From assembly GCA_051418055.1 (NCBI GenBank), contig JBPRGH010000010.1:62001-126000 (forward strand): a stretch of 64,000 nt of DNA, written 5' to 3'. Position 1 is the first letter of the stretch, and every line of letters starts with the position of its first letter. A program made the translations under genes and the position numbers. The notes under the pieces were generated by a model. That model searched no databases. It saw only the letters and a list, made by a program, of their open reading frames with translations, and was not told where the DNA came from. This document shows, piece by piece, positions 18,623 through 27,315 of this stretch. Source of the stretch: JBPRGH01 sp051418055 (lineage in GTDB: Bacteria > Bacteroidota > Bacteroidia > Cytophagales > Cyclobacteriaceae).

Positions 18623-19948
18623 ATTTTTAATTTTTAAATCCTTAGCCCAGTTAAATCTATCTGTTGGAGGGAATTTCCATGGGGCAAAATTGGTCTCAAT
18701 ATTTTGAAACATTGCATTCCATGATTGTGGTGAACCCGATTCTTCCATGGCAATATACCTTCTGATATCAAGAATGATTTCCAGTGGATTAATTAAAACG
18801 GGACATGCCTCAACACATGCATTACAGCTGGTACATGCATTTATTTCTTCTTTGGTTATATAATCCCCGAAAAGAGATTTACCATCGTCAAATCCTTTGC
18901 CTCCTTTTTCGATACTCCTTCCTACCTCTTCGGCACGGTCTCTTGTGTCCATCATTATCTTTCTTGGTGATAATAATTTGCCTGTCTGATTGGCTGGACA
19001 TTCTGCCGTACAGCGGCCGCATTCCGTACAGGTAAAAGCACCCATAATGTTATTCCATGCCAGGTCATTGACATCTTTTGCTCCAAATCTTCCAATTTCC
19101 TCAGGATTCGCTGCTTCTGCATTCTCAGCAGGCAGTCCCATCATCAACTTTACCTCGTTTGTTACTGCATCCATGTTACGCATTTCTCCTTTTGGTATGG
19201 TGCGAGCATAATAGGTGTTTGGGAATGCCATAAAAATGTGGAGGTGCTTTGAGTAGGTTACATAAATAGCAAACCCTAAAATTCCTATAATATGAAACCA
19301 CCAGGCAAACCTTTCCACAAAAATTAATTGTGACACTGTTAGGTCTTCAAAGAGAGGCATTAGTAACCCGCTGAAAAACAGATCTCCAGTTTCTATATAA
19401 GTATCTACTCTCTGCTGTAAAAGCTGATCGGAAGCATTCATGGTTAAGATAGCCATCATCAGAACGATCTCGAAAATGAGAATGACATTAGCATCAATTT
19501 TTGGCCAGCTTGTCATTTCATGAGCTTCAAACCTTCTTATATGAAGAAGATTCCTTCTGATTAAAAAGATCACACAGGAGAGTAATACAGCTACTGCAAG
19601 GAATTCAAAGAAATTCATCATCCAGTTGTAAACATCACCAAGATAAGGTGCAAACATTCTGTGCTGTCCGGTAAGGCCATCTAATACAAATTCCAGGATC
19701 TCAAGATTAATAATAATAAAGCCTACATAAAGGAAAAGATGGAGAATAGCCGGGATAGGTCTTTTAAACATCTTTTTCTGTCCAAAAGCGACCAAAAGCA
19801 TATTTTTCCAACGGGCCGAAGGATTATGCTCAAGTTCGACATCCCTTCCTAGAAGGATATTTTTACGAATGCTACGTATCCTTTTAACAAGAATAAAGGT
19901 CGCAACGGCAAGGACAATAAAAAATGCAATCTGCTGGGCGATTATCAT
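18614..19948 (-). CDS. Membrane-bound 4Fe-4S dicluster oxidoreductase subunit (EtfD N-terminal half-like)
   Basis: A 444-residue protein with about five transmembrane helices in the first 260 residues, resembling a NarI/HdrE-type quinone-interacting membrane domain. A cytoplasmic ferredoxin domain follows with two clusters: CTECGRCTAECP (about 306-317) and CTSCNACVEACP (about 370-381). The next gene supplies the CCG domains, so the two proteins probably form a membrane complex feeding electrons to the quinone pool. The last residues (IKNEQ) and the stop codon are written inside an AT-rich inverted-repeat element that fills the gap to the next gene. The start ATG lies at 19946-19948. Confidence 0.85.
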   Translation of the reverse strand: MIIAQQIAFFIVLAVATFILVKRIRSIRKNILLGRDVELEHNPSARWKNMLLVAFGQKKMFKRPIPAILHLFLYVGFIIINLEILEFVLDGLTGQHRMFAPYLGDVYNWMMNFFEFLAVAVLLSCVIFLIRRNLLHIRRFEAHEMTSWPKIDANVILIFEIVLMMAILTMNASDQLLQQRVDTYIETGDLFFSGLLMPLFEDLTVSQLIFVERFAWWFHIIGILGFAIYVTYSKHLHIFMAFPNTYYARTIPKGEMRNMDAVTNEVKLMMGLPAENAEAANPEEIGRFGAKDVNDLAWNNIMGAFTCTECGRCTAECPANQTGKLLSPRKIMMDTRDRAEEVGRSIEKGGKGFDDGKSLFGDYITKEEINACTSCNACVEACPVLINPLEIILDIRRYIAMEESGSPQSWNAMFQNIETNFAPWKFPPTDRFNWAKDLKIKNEQ

Positions 19949-19969
19949 GAGATTATTTCTAATTTATTT

Positions 19970-20000
19970 TTTGTTAAACAAACTTTTTCACTTAGTTTTG
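19970..20000 (+). promoter_or_regulatory. Bacteroidota-type promoter of tRNA-Phe
   Basis: TTTG (19970-19973), a 19-bp spacer and TAGTTTTG (19993-20000) match the Bacteroidota sigma-ABfr consensus TTTG/TAnnTTTG. The tRNA begins 18 bp after the -7 box, leaving a short leader. Confidence 0.75.
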
Positions 20001-20018
20001 CGTCCTCATTTAGAGAAT

Positions 20019-20091
20019 GGTGCTGTAGCTCAGTTGGTAGAGCATCGGACTGAAAATCCGTGAGTCGGTGGTTCGAGCCCACTCAGCACCA
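20019..20091 (+). tRNA. tRNA-Phe (GAA)
   Basis: A complete 73-nt cloverleaf. The acceptor stem GGTGCTG pairs perfectly with CAGCACC. The D arm is GCTC/GAGC with loop AGTTGGTA. The anticodon loop CTGAAAA carries GAA at 20052-20054. The T arm is GGTGG/CCACT with TTCGAGC. The outermost anticodon-stem pair is a T-T mismatch. CCA is not encoded. The discriminator base is A. It has its own promoter and terminator, so it forms a single-gene transcript. Confidence 0.97.
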
Positions 20092-20097
20092 CTTCAA

Positions 20098-20136
20098 AAG
20101 CCTCTTTCTGATAATCATCGGAAGAGGCTTTTTTAT
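20098..20136 (+). terminator. Rho-independent terminator after tRNA-Phe
   Basis: AGCCTCTTTC (20099-20108) pairs with GGAAGAGGCT (20120-20129), 10 bp with one G-T pair, followed by a run of T. It lies 7 bp after the tRNA. Confidence 0.9.
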
Positions 20137-20379
20137 TTTCAAATCTTTCTGCTCCTGTCATTTATGACGCCAATTTGCTTCAACAGCTAATTTAAGGAAA
20201 TAAAATAAGAGAAATAGTAGGCATGCATAACAATATAGGTTATTTAGATTTTTTCTACTTATTGTTTCAATAAATATGCTTCAGTTCTAAACTTCCTAAA
20301 ATTATCTTTATGAGCCGATATGTCTTTCTTCTTTTCGGTAAAATATTGGGCTAGGTTCTACTGCCCTTATTGTTTTCAA

Positions 20380-20520
20380 TCGCAAGGGCACAAAGTCGCA
20401 GAGTTACGCAGAGAAAAGGCTTAGCGAATCTTAGCGCCTCACAGTCTTTGCGGTTAATGTGAGCGTGTGTTATATTAATTAAAATCTTTTACCGCTAAAC
20501 CGCAGTGACGCAGAGAGGAT
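20380..20520. repeat. Dispersed GCAGAG-type intergenic repeat
   Basis: The 430-bp gap 20137-20568 has no gene. Its right part contains CACAAAGTCGCAGAGTTACG (20390-20409) and, 110 bp later, CCGCAGTGACGCAGAGAGGA, with an opposed CTTTGCGGTTA between them. GC-rich islands with the GCAGAG core recur at about 27810-27850, so this is probably a degenerate member of a genome-wide intergenic repeat. The left part (20137-20380) is plain AT-rich DNA. Confidence 0.55.
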
Positions 20521-20568
20521 TTTATTGATTGTTCCGGCCTCATATGCAGGATGGGCAAAGGTTGATAT

Positions 20569-21909
20569 TTATAATAAATCCCTGCAAAATTTATAGGTAA
20601 GAAGCTGAGCATTTCGATTTGTTGCAACTCTTCCCCTGGAATCATAACCGGTAAAGGTTATACAAATATTTTTTCCTCCAGAATCAGAAACTTCCATCAT
20701 CCCAAACTGGCCGCGTTTTCTGCTGTAACCATGGCTATATGGCCCACCTTTAACAATGCCTACATTATCCAGTGGAGCCGCATGAAAAACAGGGATAGGC
20801 GCACCTCCGTCTCCGGTTGCAAAATCACTATTCGTTCCATCGTCAATCGCCAGCATATGGGCATCCCCACTTAGGATAAAAAGATTGATGTTATTATTTT
20901 TAATAAAATCAGCAATTTCCTGTCTTTCCTCGGGATATCCTGACCAGGTATCTTTTTCATCACAGTCATAGTCGAAACTCTCGGGGCTACTGATCCAGGG
21001 CACCGGATTAACCCATGCAACAATTTGACCACTATCGTTTGCTGCTAACAGTTCTTCTTTAAACCATTCCAGATGTTCGTCGGGGCCAAAATTGGTACCT
21101 CTTTCTATCATTTCACAACCATCATATTCAGGCGGGATCTTAGTGGACCTAAGATCGGTAAGGATAAAACGCACCCGTCCTACTGAAAAAGATTGAGAAA
21201 CAGGAGCCTCATCGCCTTCTAAGGCTAGTGGATAATGTGGTATAAAATGCCGGAAAGCTTCTAAAGCCTCATTTCTGCACCTGGAATAAGCAGTGCTATT
21301 ATTAGGTCCATAATCGTGATCATCCCAGACATAAACAAAGGGCCGTGAGCTATACAGCTCTGACTGACGAGGGGTACTCAAAATATCAAAATAAGCTTCG
21401 GCAAAATTATAGGAGCAGTTCTGATCGATATTTTCATAATGAAAGTCTCCCACATTCATAAAGAATAACGGATCCTTTTCATTTATGCTGGAAAATACCC
21501 GATGGTTTGATGCTGTCCGGGCGCAGGAGCCAAAAGCAATTTTAAAGGAGGAGGGGCCTTTCGGTAAAGTCCTGAATTTACCACTTATTGGTGCTGATCC
21601 TGATTTTGTGTGTAACGAATAGTAATAAACAATACCCGGCTGTAAATCTTCAAATTTAACTCCACCGGTATAATAATCCTTTTTGTCTGTAATTATCCAT
21701 TCACTTGTAGCAAAGGTATCTTTTAACTGAGATGTCCTGTGAAGGAAAATACGGGCTTCATCTTCACCTGCTGTCTTAAATTTAATTACAATGCTATTAG
21801 TAGTAGGAGCGCCACTCCAGATATACGTCAGGAGCGGGTTCGGAACTTCTGTTATTTTTTGACAACCGAATAAGGAAAGGACTATTAACAGGTAGAAATT
21901 AAACTTCAC
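20569..21909 (-). CDS. PhoD-like metallophosphatase lipoprotein
   Basis: About 446 residues. An N-terminal fibronectin-like domain (about 30-120) precedes a PhoD-type metallophosphatase core with AFGSCARTASNHR, NVGDFHYENI, YVWDDHDYGPNN and LSGDAHMLAIDD, all metal-binding strands of alkaline phosphatase D. I chose GTG at 21909 because it gives a clean lipoprotein signal (MKFNFYLLIVLSLFGC). A TTG two codons upstream (21915) is also open. The start overlaps the end of the polyprenyl synthase gene by 11 bp, so this is the last gene of the lipB operon. Predicted role: periplasmic phosphodiester or phosphomonoester hydrolysis; substrate unknown. Confidence 0.86.
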   Translation of the reverse strand: MKFNFYLLIVLSLFGCQKITEVPNPLLTYIWSGAPTTNSIVIKFKTAGEDEARIFLHRTSQLKDTFATSEWIITDKKDYYTGGVKFEDLQPGIVYYYSLHTKSGSAPISGKFRTLPKGPSSFKIAFGSCARTASNHRVFSSINEKDPLFFMNVGDFHYENIDQNCSYNFAEAYFDILSTPRQSELYSSRPFVYVWDDHDYGPNNSTAYSRCRNEALEAFRHFIPHYPLALEGDEAPVSQSFSVGRVRFILTDLRSTKIPPEYDGCEMIERGTNFGPDEHLEWFKEELLAANDSGQIVAWVNPVPWISSPESFDYDCDEKDTWSGYPEERQEIADFIKNNNINLFILSGDAHMLAIDDGTNSDFATGDGGAPIPVFHAAPLDNVGIVKGGPYSHGYSRKRGQFGMMEVSDSGGKNICITFTGYDSRGRVATNRNAQLLTYKFCRDLL

Positions 21910-22876
21910 GGTCAATTAATAATGTTGCCAGCTCTTTAAGCTGCTTTTTACGATTCAATGGTGCAGTCACATCATTCAGGTGCCTAAGGGCCTTTTTATA
22001 AAAGTCCTGGATCTTTTGGTTCGTTATTTCTTCTACCCCGGCTTTAGTATATAGCTCTTTTATAGCTTGTAGCTTTTCCTGGTTATCAAATTCTTTTTTC
22101 GCAAGCCATTCTTCAAGGTTCTTCTTATCCTTTCCTTCCGATAATTCCAGCGCCTTGATCAACAAATAAGTTTTCTTGTTGGAAATTATATCACCCCCTG
22201 ATTGTTTGCCAAATTTATCTTCATCACCATAAACATCCAGCAGGTCATCCTTAAGCTGAAATCCAATTCCTATTGATTCACCAAACTGTCGAAGGTGCTT
22301 TTGGTTTGCTGAATTTGTCTCAGCTACTATGGCGCCAAGCTCCAGAGCAAAACCCAATAATACGGCAGTTTTCTGACGTATCATATCAAGATACTCTTCT
22401 TCGCTGACATTGCTTCGAGTTTCGAAGATCATATCTTTTTGCTGTCCTTCGCAAACAGCCACCGCACAATTATTAAACTTTTTAAGCGTGTCCGGAAGAA
22501 TTGTTGCAGGAAGATCCAACAACTTATCATAAGCTTTGATCATCATTACATCTCCACTTAAAATTGCCGTATGCATATTCCACTTCTCATGGACGGTAGA
22601 TTTTCCTCTGCGTAGAGGCGCCTGGTCCATAATATCATCATGCATCAACGTAAAGTTGTGAAAGATCTCTATTGCCATTGCCGGATCAACAGCCTTTAGC
22701 ACATCATCTTTATATAATTTATACCCAAGTAATGTTAACAATGGGCGCATGCGCTTGCCGCCTATTGAAAGAATGTAGCGGATAGGCTCATATAACTCTT
22801 CAGGGTCTGCACCAAATCTTTCACTTTCAAGCTTACTGTTAAGTAAATCAGTTAGTTTTTTAATTGAGTCAATCAT
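21899..22876 (-). CDS. Polyprenyl diphosphate synthase (FPP/GGPP synthase family)
   Basis: A 325-residue all-alpha trans-prenyltransferase. The first aspartate-rich motif is MHDDIMDQAPLRRG (near 80) and the second is FQLKDDLLDVYGD (near 210). GGKRMRPLL near residue 38 binds the diphosphate. It condenses IPP with allylic diphosphates to make C15 or C20 prenyl chains for quinones, carotenoids or undecaprenol. Chain length cannot be read reliably from the sequence; the residues before the first Asp motif (FHNFTLMHDD) suggest a short-chain GGPP/FPP type. It overlaps rnr upstream by 8 bp (ATGATTGA) and the PhoD-like gene downstream. Confidence 0.92.
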   Translation of the reverse strand: MIDSIKKLTDLLNSKLESERFGADPEELYEPIRYILSIGGKRMRPLLTLLGYKLYKDDVLKAVDPAMAIEIFHNFTLMHDDIMDQAPLRRGKSTVHEKWNMHTAILSGDVMMIKAYDKLLDLPATILPDTLKKFNNCAVAVCEGQQKDMIFETRSNVSEEEYLDMIRQKTAVLLGFALELGAIVAETNSANQKHLRQFGESIGIGFQLKDDLLDVYGDEDKFGKQSGGDIISNKKTYLLIKALELSEGKDKKNLEEWLAKKEFDNQEKLQAIKELYTKAGVEEITNQKIQDFYKKALRHLNDVTAPLNRKKQLKELATLLIDREV

Positions 22877-25013
22877 TTACCAATTCCAGATCTATTGTGC
22901 GCCTATCAATATTTGTATCGGTAACACGCACGTTAACTTTATCCCCTAAAGTGTATATTTTTTTATTGTTAAAACCAACGACACGATAATTTTCTTCATC
23001 AAATTGGTAAAAATCATCAGTAAGATCGGCAAGCCTTACCATGCCCTCACATTTTGTCTCAATGATCTCCACATAAAGGCCCCATTCAGTTACACCTGAA
23101 ATAAGCCCTTCAAATTCTTTATCCAGCATGGTAGACATATACTCAACCTGCTTATATTTAATGGAAGCCCGTTCGGCATCGGCAGCTACTTTTTCACGTT
23201 CCGATGTATGCTCGCATTTCTGCTCATAGGGATCACGTTCTACAGATTTACCATTATTCAGGTAATGATCTAAAAGCCGATGCACCATTACATCAGGATA
23301 TCGACGAATTGGTGATGTAAAGTGGCTATAATGTTTAAAAGCCAGACCAAAATGCCCTTCTTCTTCAGTACTATATTTTGCTTTTGCCATAGAACGAATA
23401 GCCAGTGACTGCAAAACATTTTCCTCAGGCTTGCCTTCAATTTCTGCAAGCAGGTTATTCAGGGATTTTGAAACTTCTTCTTTTTCCACCTGAAGTGAAT
23501 GACCGAATTTTTTTGCAAATTGTGCAAAAGCACCTACTTTTTCAGGATCAGGGAAGTCATGCGTCCGGTACACAAAAGTATTTTTATTTTTTCCCGGAAG
23601 CATTTTATATACAAATGTAGCTACCTCTCTATTCGCCAAAAGCATAAATTCTTCAATCAGCTTATGTGCATCCTGGCGTATTTTAGGCACTATGCCAAGT
23701 GGTTTGCCATTTTCATCAAGTTTAAAACGCACCTCTGTAGTTTCAAAATTTACCGCTCCCGATTCAAATCGTTTTCTTCGAAGTATATGATGGATCTTAT
23801 TTAAAAGTGCCAGCTCCTGGGCATGATCACCAATGCCGGCTTCAAGAACTGCCTGAGCTTCTTCATAGGTGAAACGGCGATCGCTATGAATGATGGTTCG
23901 TCCAAACCACCGGTCATATACCTTTCCTTCCTCATCCAATTCAAAAATGGCAGAATAGGTTAGCTTATCCTCACGAGGCCTGAGAGAGCAAAGGAAATTG
24001 GAGATCTTTTCAGGCAACATCGGAATAGTGCGATCTACAAGGTAAACGGAAGTTCCGCGTTTATAAGCCTCTTTGTCTAAAGAAGTACCCTCTTTTAAAT
24101 AATGTGTAACATCAGCAATATGGACACCTATTTCCCAGTGGCCATTATCCATTTTCCTTACGGAAAGTGCGTCATCAAAATCTTTTGCATCAACAGGATC
24201 AATGGTAAAGGTAGTGACCTCTCGAAGGTCCCTCCTTTCCTCAATGTCTTTTTTAGTGATCTCTACAGGAATTTCTTCAGCGGCTTTTGTAATCGCCTCT
24301 GGGAAACTAAATGGGAGTCCAAATTCAGCCATTATTGAATGTATCTCCGCCTCGTTTTCACCGGCAGGCCCTAAAGACTGAACTACTTTACCTTCGGCGC
24401 TTTTTCCTTTTTGTGGCCAGGAAGTTATTTCTACGAGCACTTTATCATTATCATTTGCCCCTTTTATATCCTGCTTTTTAACATAGATATCTTCATGAAG
24501 CTTTCGGTTATCCGGAATAACAAAGGCAAAATTTTCTGAGAATTCTATTTTACCTACAAAACTGGTTTTACTGCGCTCTATAACCTCAGTAACTTTTCCT
24601 TCAGGCCTTCTGCCTTTTCTATGGCGGAATAAATGTATCTTAACTTTATCACCATCCCATGCATTTAGCAGGTCATCTGTTTTTACATAAACATCATCGT
24701 CAAGTCCTTCACAGATGATGTAGGCAAAACGGGAATTTACATGATCGACGACACCTACGGTTTCTACCTCGCCGCGATTACTTTTGTACATCTCCCCGTT
24801 TAATTGTTCGATGCGACCTTCTTCTTTTAGCGCATCCAATGCTTCCGGGACCTGACGTACAATATCTTTTCTCTTAAAGCCCAGCTTTCTTTTGATCTGT
24901 TTCAGCGAGTAGGCTTCGTCCGGGTTATTATCTAATAATGTTAATACTCTGCTTTTCAGTTTAGGAAGATGATTTCTTCTGCCGCCTGAATCGGATTTTC
25001 TTTTTTTACTCAT
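22869..25013 (-). CDS. rnr: Ribonuclease R
   Basis: A 714-residue 3'-5' exoribonuclease. Order: an N-terminal helix-turn-helix/OB region (about 15-75), cold-shock-like OB domains (about 75-240), the RNB catalytic domain (about 265-590) with TIDPVDAKDFDDALSV as the metal-binding aspartates and SPIRRYPDVMVHR near its end, and a C-terminal S1 domain (about 625-710). It degrades structured RNA in the cytoplasm. Length is typical, although the basic C-terminal tail of the E. coli enzyme is absent. It sits 29 bp behind the exonuclease gene and overlaps the polyprenyl synthase gene. Confidence 0.95.
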   Translation of the reverse strand: MSKKRKSDSGGRRNHLPKLKSRVLTLLDNNPDEAYSLKQIKRKLGFKRKDIVRQVPEALDALKEEGRIEQLNGEMYKSNRGEVETVGVVDHVNSRFAYIICEGLDDDVYVKTDDLLNAWDGDKVKIHLFRHRKGRRPEGKVTEVIERSKTSFVGKIEFSENFAFVIPDNRKLHEDIYVKKQDIKGANDNDKVLVEITSWPQKGKSAEGKVVQSLGPAGENEAEIHSIMAEFGLPFSFPEAITKAAEEIPVEITKKDIEERRDLREVTTFTIDPVDAKDFDDALSVRKMDNGHWEIGVHIADVTHYLKEGTSLDKEAYKRGTSVYLVDRTIPMLPEKISNFLCSLRPREDKLTYSAIFELDEEGKVYDRWFGRTIIHSDRRFTYEEAQAVLEAGIGDHAQELALLNKIHHILRRKRFESGAVNFETTEVRFKLDENGKPLGIVPKIRQDAHKLIEEFMLLANREVATFVYKMLPGKNKNTFVYRTHDFPDPEKVGAFAQFAKKFGHSLQVEKEEVSKSLNNLLAEIEGKPEENVLQSLAIRSMAKAKYSTEEEGHFGLAFKHYSHFTSPIRRYPDVMVHRLLDHYLNNGKSVERDPYEQKCEHTSEREKVAADAERASIKYKQVEYMSTMLDKEFEGLISGVTEWGLYVEIIETKCEGMVRLADLTDDFYQFDEENYRVVGFNNKKIYTLGDKVNVRVTDTNIDRRTIDLELVND

Positions 25014-25042
25014 AAATTTCTTTTATTCAACACTTTTAACCA

Positions 25043-25783
25043 CTAATCTTCGGTAAGTGTTAGGTTTTCATCTACATAGATGATATGTGTGTCTTTAATT
25101 AATTGCTTACCGATGAGCCTCATATATAACTGTGTGGTAACCACGACATCCTGGGCACAATACTTGCAAATTCGGTCCAGGTCTTGTTCTTTATAATAGA
25201 TGGAATCAACCATGCTTCCATCAATATCATCCTTACTGCTGGGTATATTAAATAATGCAGCTAATAATTCTAACGAGGTGTAATGTTTATAATCTCCAAA
25301 TTTCCAGAGGTCAAGCGTATCAAGATGCTTTATTTCCCACGGCTTTTTCCCTGATAATCGTAATGCATCAGGCAGCTGTAGCCCGTTTACCAGCATTCTT
25401 CTGCTTAAAAAAGGATAGTCAAACTCTTTACCATTATGGGCACAAAAACAGAGGTCGTTTGGAGGGAATTTATTGATGATGTCTATAAACTCAGTTAATA
25501 AAGCTTTCTCATCGTGATTCTTTAACGCTTTAATACGCAATGTTGGTTCCCCGTCCTCAATTTTAATAAAGCCCAGGCCGATAACTACTATTTTTCCGAA
25601 TTCAGCATAAATGCCTCCCTTTTCCGTAAAGATATCTTCGGGTAGTTTGTTGCCGTCTTTATTTAACCAGACAGATTTTTTGTCCCATTGCTTACGCAGG
25701 CGCTCTTCCATCTCGTGGTACTGATGGGTGGCTTTGACCGTTTCAAGGTCTAAAAAAAGGATGTTTTCCAGTTGACTGTTCAT
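25043..25783 (-). CDS. Predicted 3'-5' exonuclease (DEDD superfamily)
   Basis: A 246-residue RNase H-fold exonuclease. Exo I is FLDLET (near 11), Exo II is FCAHNGKEFDYPFL (near 115), and Exo III is YCAQDVVVT (near 213), whose Tyr-x3-Asp spacing suggests the DEDDy group. It resembles the stand-alone PolB-like 3'-5' exonucleases. No polymerase domain is attached. Substrate (DNA repair intermediates or RNA) is unknown. Its ATG overlaps the stop of the preceding gene (ATGA), and rnr follows 29 bp later, so two nucleases are made from one transcript. Confidence 0.87.
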   Translation of the reverse strand: MNSQLENILFLDLETVKATHQYHEMEERLRKQWDKKSVWLNKDGNKLPEDIFTEKGGIYAEFGKIVVIGLGFIKIEDGEPTLRIKALKNHDEKALLTEFIDIINKFPPNDLCFCAHNGKEFDYPFLSRRMLVNGLQLPDALRLSGKKPWEIKHLDTLDLWKFGDYKHYTSLELLAALFNIPSSKDDIDGSMVDSIYYKEQDLDRICKYCAQDVVVTTQLYMRLIGKQLIKDTHIIYVDENLTLTED

Positions 25784-26175
25784 GATGTATGTATTATTCC
25801 TTCTGCATCTAATTCTTTAATATACGAAAGATTTTTTTCACTCAAAGACTCTGTGCGAAAGATGAACTTCTTATCATAGATGTTTTCTTTTATATAAAAT
25901 GTGACCCAGAACTCGTGACTGAGGTCAAACAGCTCAGGATCCATCCTTTCGACAGCTGAATAACTTTTGGCTTTTACAGTGCCTATATAATGTCTTAATG
26001 TAGAGGTTTGGATTGCATTACCATCTCTTTGCCCGTAGCCACGTGTCACAACCAGGGTATCATTTATATCTGTATTATTGTTGTTGATGATATAAACCTT
26101 CCATGATTCTTCATCTTCTTTAACAATGGCTATTTGTACATTTTTTACTTCAGGTATTTTGATGTCTTTCCTCAT
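25780..26175 (-). CDS. Conserved Bacteroidota hypothetical protein
   Basis: About 131 residues from the internal start MRKDIKIPEV; a longer in-frame start at 26193 adds six residues. The sequence (WKVYIINNN near 25, VVTRGYG, TSTLRHYIG, FWVTFYI, KKFIF) is that of a small conserved Bacteroidota family. To my knowledge its members are sometimes mislabelled as a Phe-tRNA synthetase subunit; nothing here supports that. It is soluble, without signal peptide. It lies between lipB (overlap about 26 bp) and the exonuclease gene (overlap 4 bp), so it is translated from the same message. Function unknown. Confidence 0.8.
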   Translation of the reverse strand: MRKDIKIPEVKNVQIAIVKEDEESWKVYIINNNNTDINDTLVVTRGYGQRDGNAIQTSTLRHYIGTVKAKSYSAVERMDPELFDLSHEFWVTFYIKENIYDKKFIFRTESLSEKNLSYIKELDAEGIIHTS

Positions 26176-26890
26176 GTGCAACCTCCATTTCAAATAATTT
26201 AACCAGCTCCTTTTTTACGATCTCTTTAGCCTCTTCAAAATCAACAGGGATCCCGATTTCTTGTTGAAGGCTTGTAACGGCTTTATCGGAAATACCACAG
26301 GGTATAATGTTGTTAAAGTAATCAAGATCGGAGTTTATATTAAATGCAAAACCATGCATAGTGACCCACCGGCTGGTTTTTACCCCAAGGGCACAAATTT
26401 TTCTCGCTTTGGCAGGGTCATCTCCGTCAAGCCATACACCTGTTAAACCTTCTACCCTGCCAGATTTAATGTTATAGTGCTCTAATGTATTGATCACGGC
26501 CTGCTCAATGAGCCGTAGGTACTTATGAATGTCGGTAAAAAAATTATCCAGGTCAAGGATCGGATATCCCACCAGCTGCCCCGGACCATGATAGGTGATA
26601 TCACCACCTCTGTTTATACGATAGAAGGTTGCCGATTTTTCCTCCAGCTGCTTTTCATTTAACAGCAGGTTTTTTTCATCACCACTTTTTCCCAGCGTAT
26701 ACACATGCGGATGCTGGCAGAAGAGCAGATAGTTGGGAGTTGGTTTTTGCTGCTCAATGGAAAGATTGCGATTTTCTATTTTTTGCTGAATTATTTCATT
26801 AAACAGTTCTGTCTGATAATCCCAGGCCTCCTGGTAATCAACGAGGCCGAGGTGCTGTATAATAGTTCTTTTATTTATTTTCGGGTTCAA
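26150..26890 (-). CDS. lipB: Lipoyl(octanoyl) transferase
   Basis: A 246-residue octanoyltransferase that moves octanoyl groups from acyl carrier protein to lipoyl domains of 2-oxoacid dehydrogenases and GcvH. Diagnostic segments are NRGGDITYHGPGQLVGYPI, GVKTSRWVTMHGFAFNIN with the conserved Lys, and the active-site Cys in IIPCGISDKAVTSL (near 197). The start is TTG at 26888-26890; no ATG occurs before the conserved domain. It appears to be the first gene of a six-gene minus-strand operon running to 20569. It is divergent from the yraN gene, with a 68-bp shared promoter region. Confidence 0.93.
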   Translation of the reverse strand: MNPKINKRTIIQHLGLVDYQEAWDYQTELFNEIIQQKIENRNLSIEQQKPTPNYLLFCQHPHVYTLGKSGDEKNLLLNEKQLEEKSATFYRINRGGDITYHGPGQLVGYPILDLDNFFTDIHKYLRLIEQAVINTLEHYNIKSGRVEGLTGVWLDGDDPAKARKICALGVKTSRWVTMHGFAFNINSDLDYFNNIIPCGISDKAVTSLQQEIGIPVDFEEAKEIVKKELVKLFEMEVAHEERHQNT

Positions 26891-26958
26891 GATTTCTAAA
26901 GTTACGTCTGAGTCTGTAGCATTAAATTAATATCTTACAGCCATTAATACAAAAGTAC

Positions 26959-27315
26959 ATGAAGCCAGCATCTAACACCGGTAAAGAGGGAGAAAAATTA
27001 GCAGCTGAATATATGATCGGAAAAGGTTATGAAATACTGGAAGAGAATTTTCGGTACAAGAGAGGAGAAATTGATCTTATTGCTCAAAAAGATCAGCTGC
27101 TTGTTTTTGTGGAGGTGAAGGCGCGGACCAATGTTGGCTATGGTCATCCGGAAGAGTCGGTAGATAATAAAAAAGCGGAAATGATCATTAAGACAGCCGA
27201 CCAGTATTTGTTAGAAAAAGACTGGCAGGGTCTAATTCGCTTTGATATCATCAGTATTTATTTTAGGAAAACCTCTTCTCCTGATATCATGCATTTTGAA
27301 GATGCTTTTTACTGA
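26959..27315 (+). CDS. YraN/UPF0102 family endonuclease-like protein
   Basis: A 118-residue protein of the UPF0102 family, with a restriction-endonuclease-like fold. Seen: GEKLAAEYMIGKGYEIL near the N-terminus, YKRGEIDLIAQK, and VFVEVKAR, which supply the E/D-ExK-type acidic and lysine residues (Glu35, Asp37, Glu50, Lys52 by my count). Family length is about 115-125. Function is not firmly established; links to DNA uptake or repair have been suggested from gene neighbourhoods. It is divergent from lipB, and its last 7 bp overlap the end of the convergent lipoprotein gene. Confidence 0.9.
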   Translation: MKPASNTGKEGEKLAAEYMIGKGYEILEENFRYKRGEIDLIAQKDQLLVFVEVKARTNVGYGHPEESVDNKKAEMIIKTADQYLLEKDWQGLIRFDIISIYFRKTSSPDIMHFEDAFY

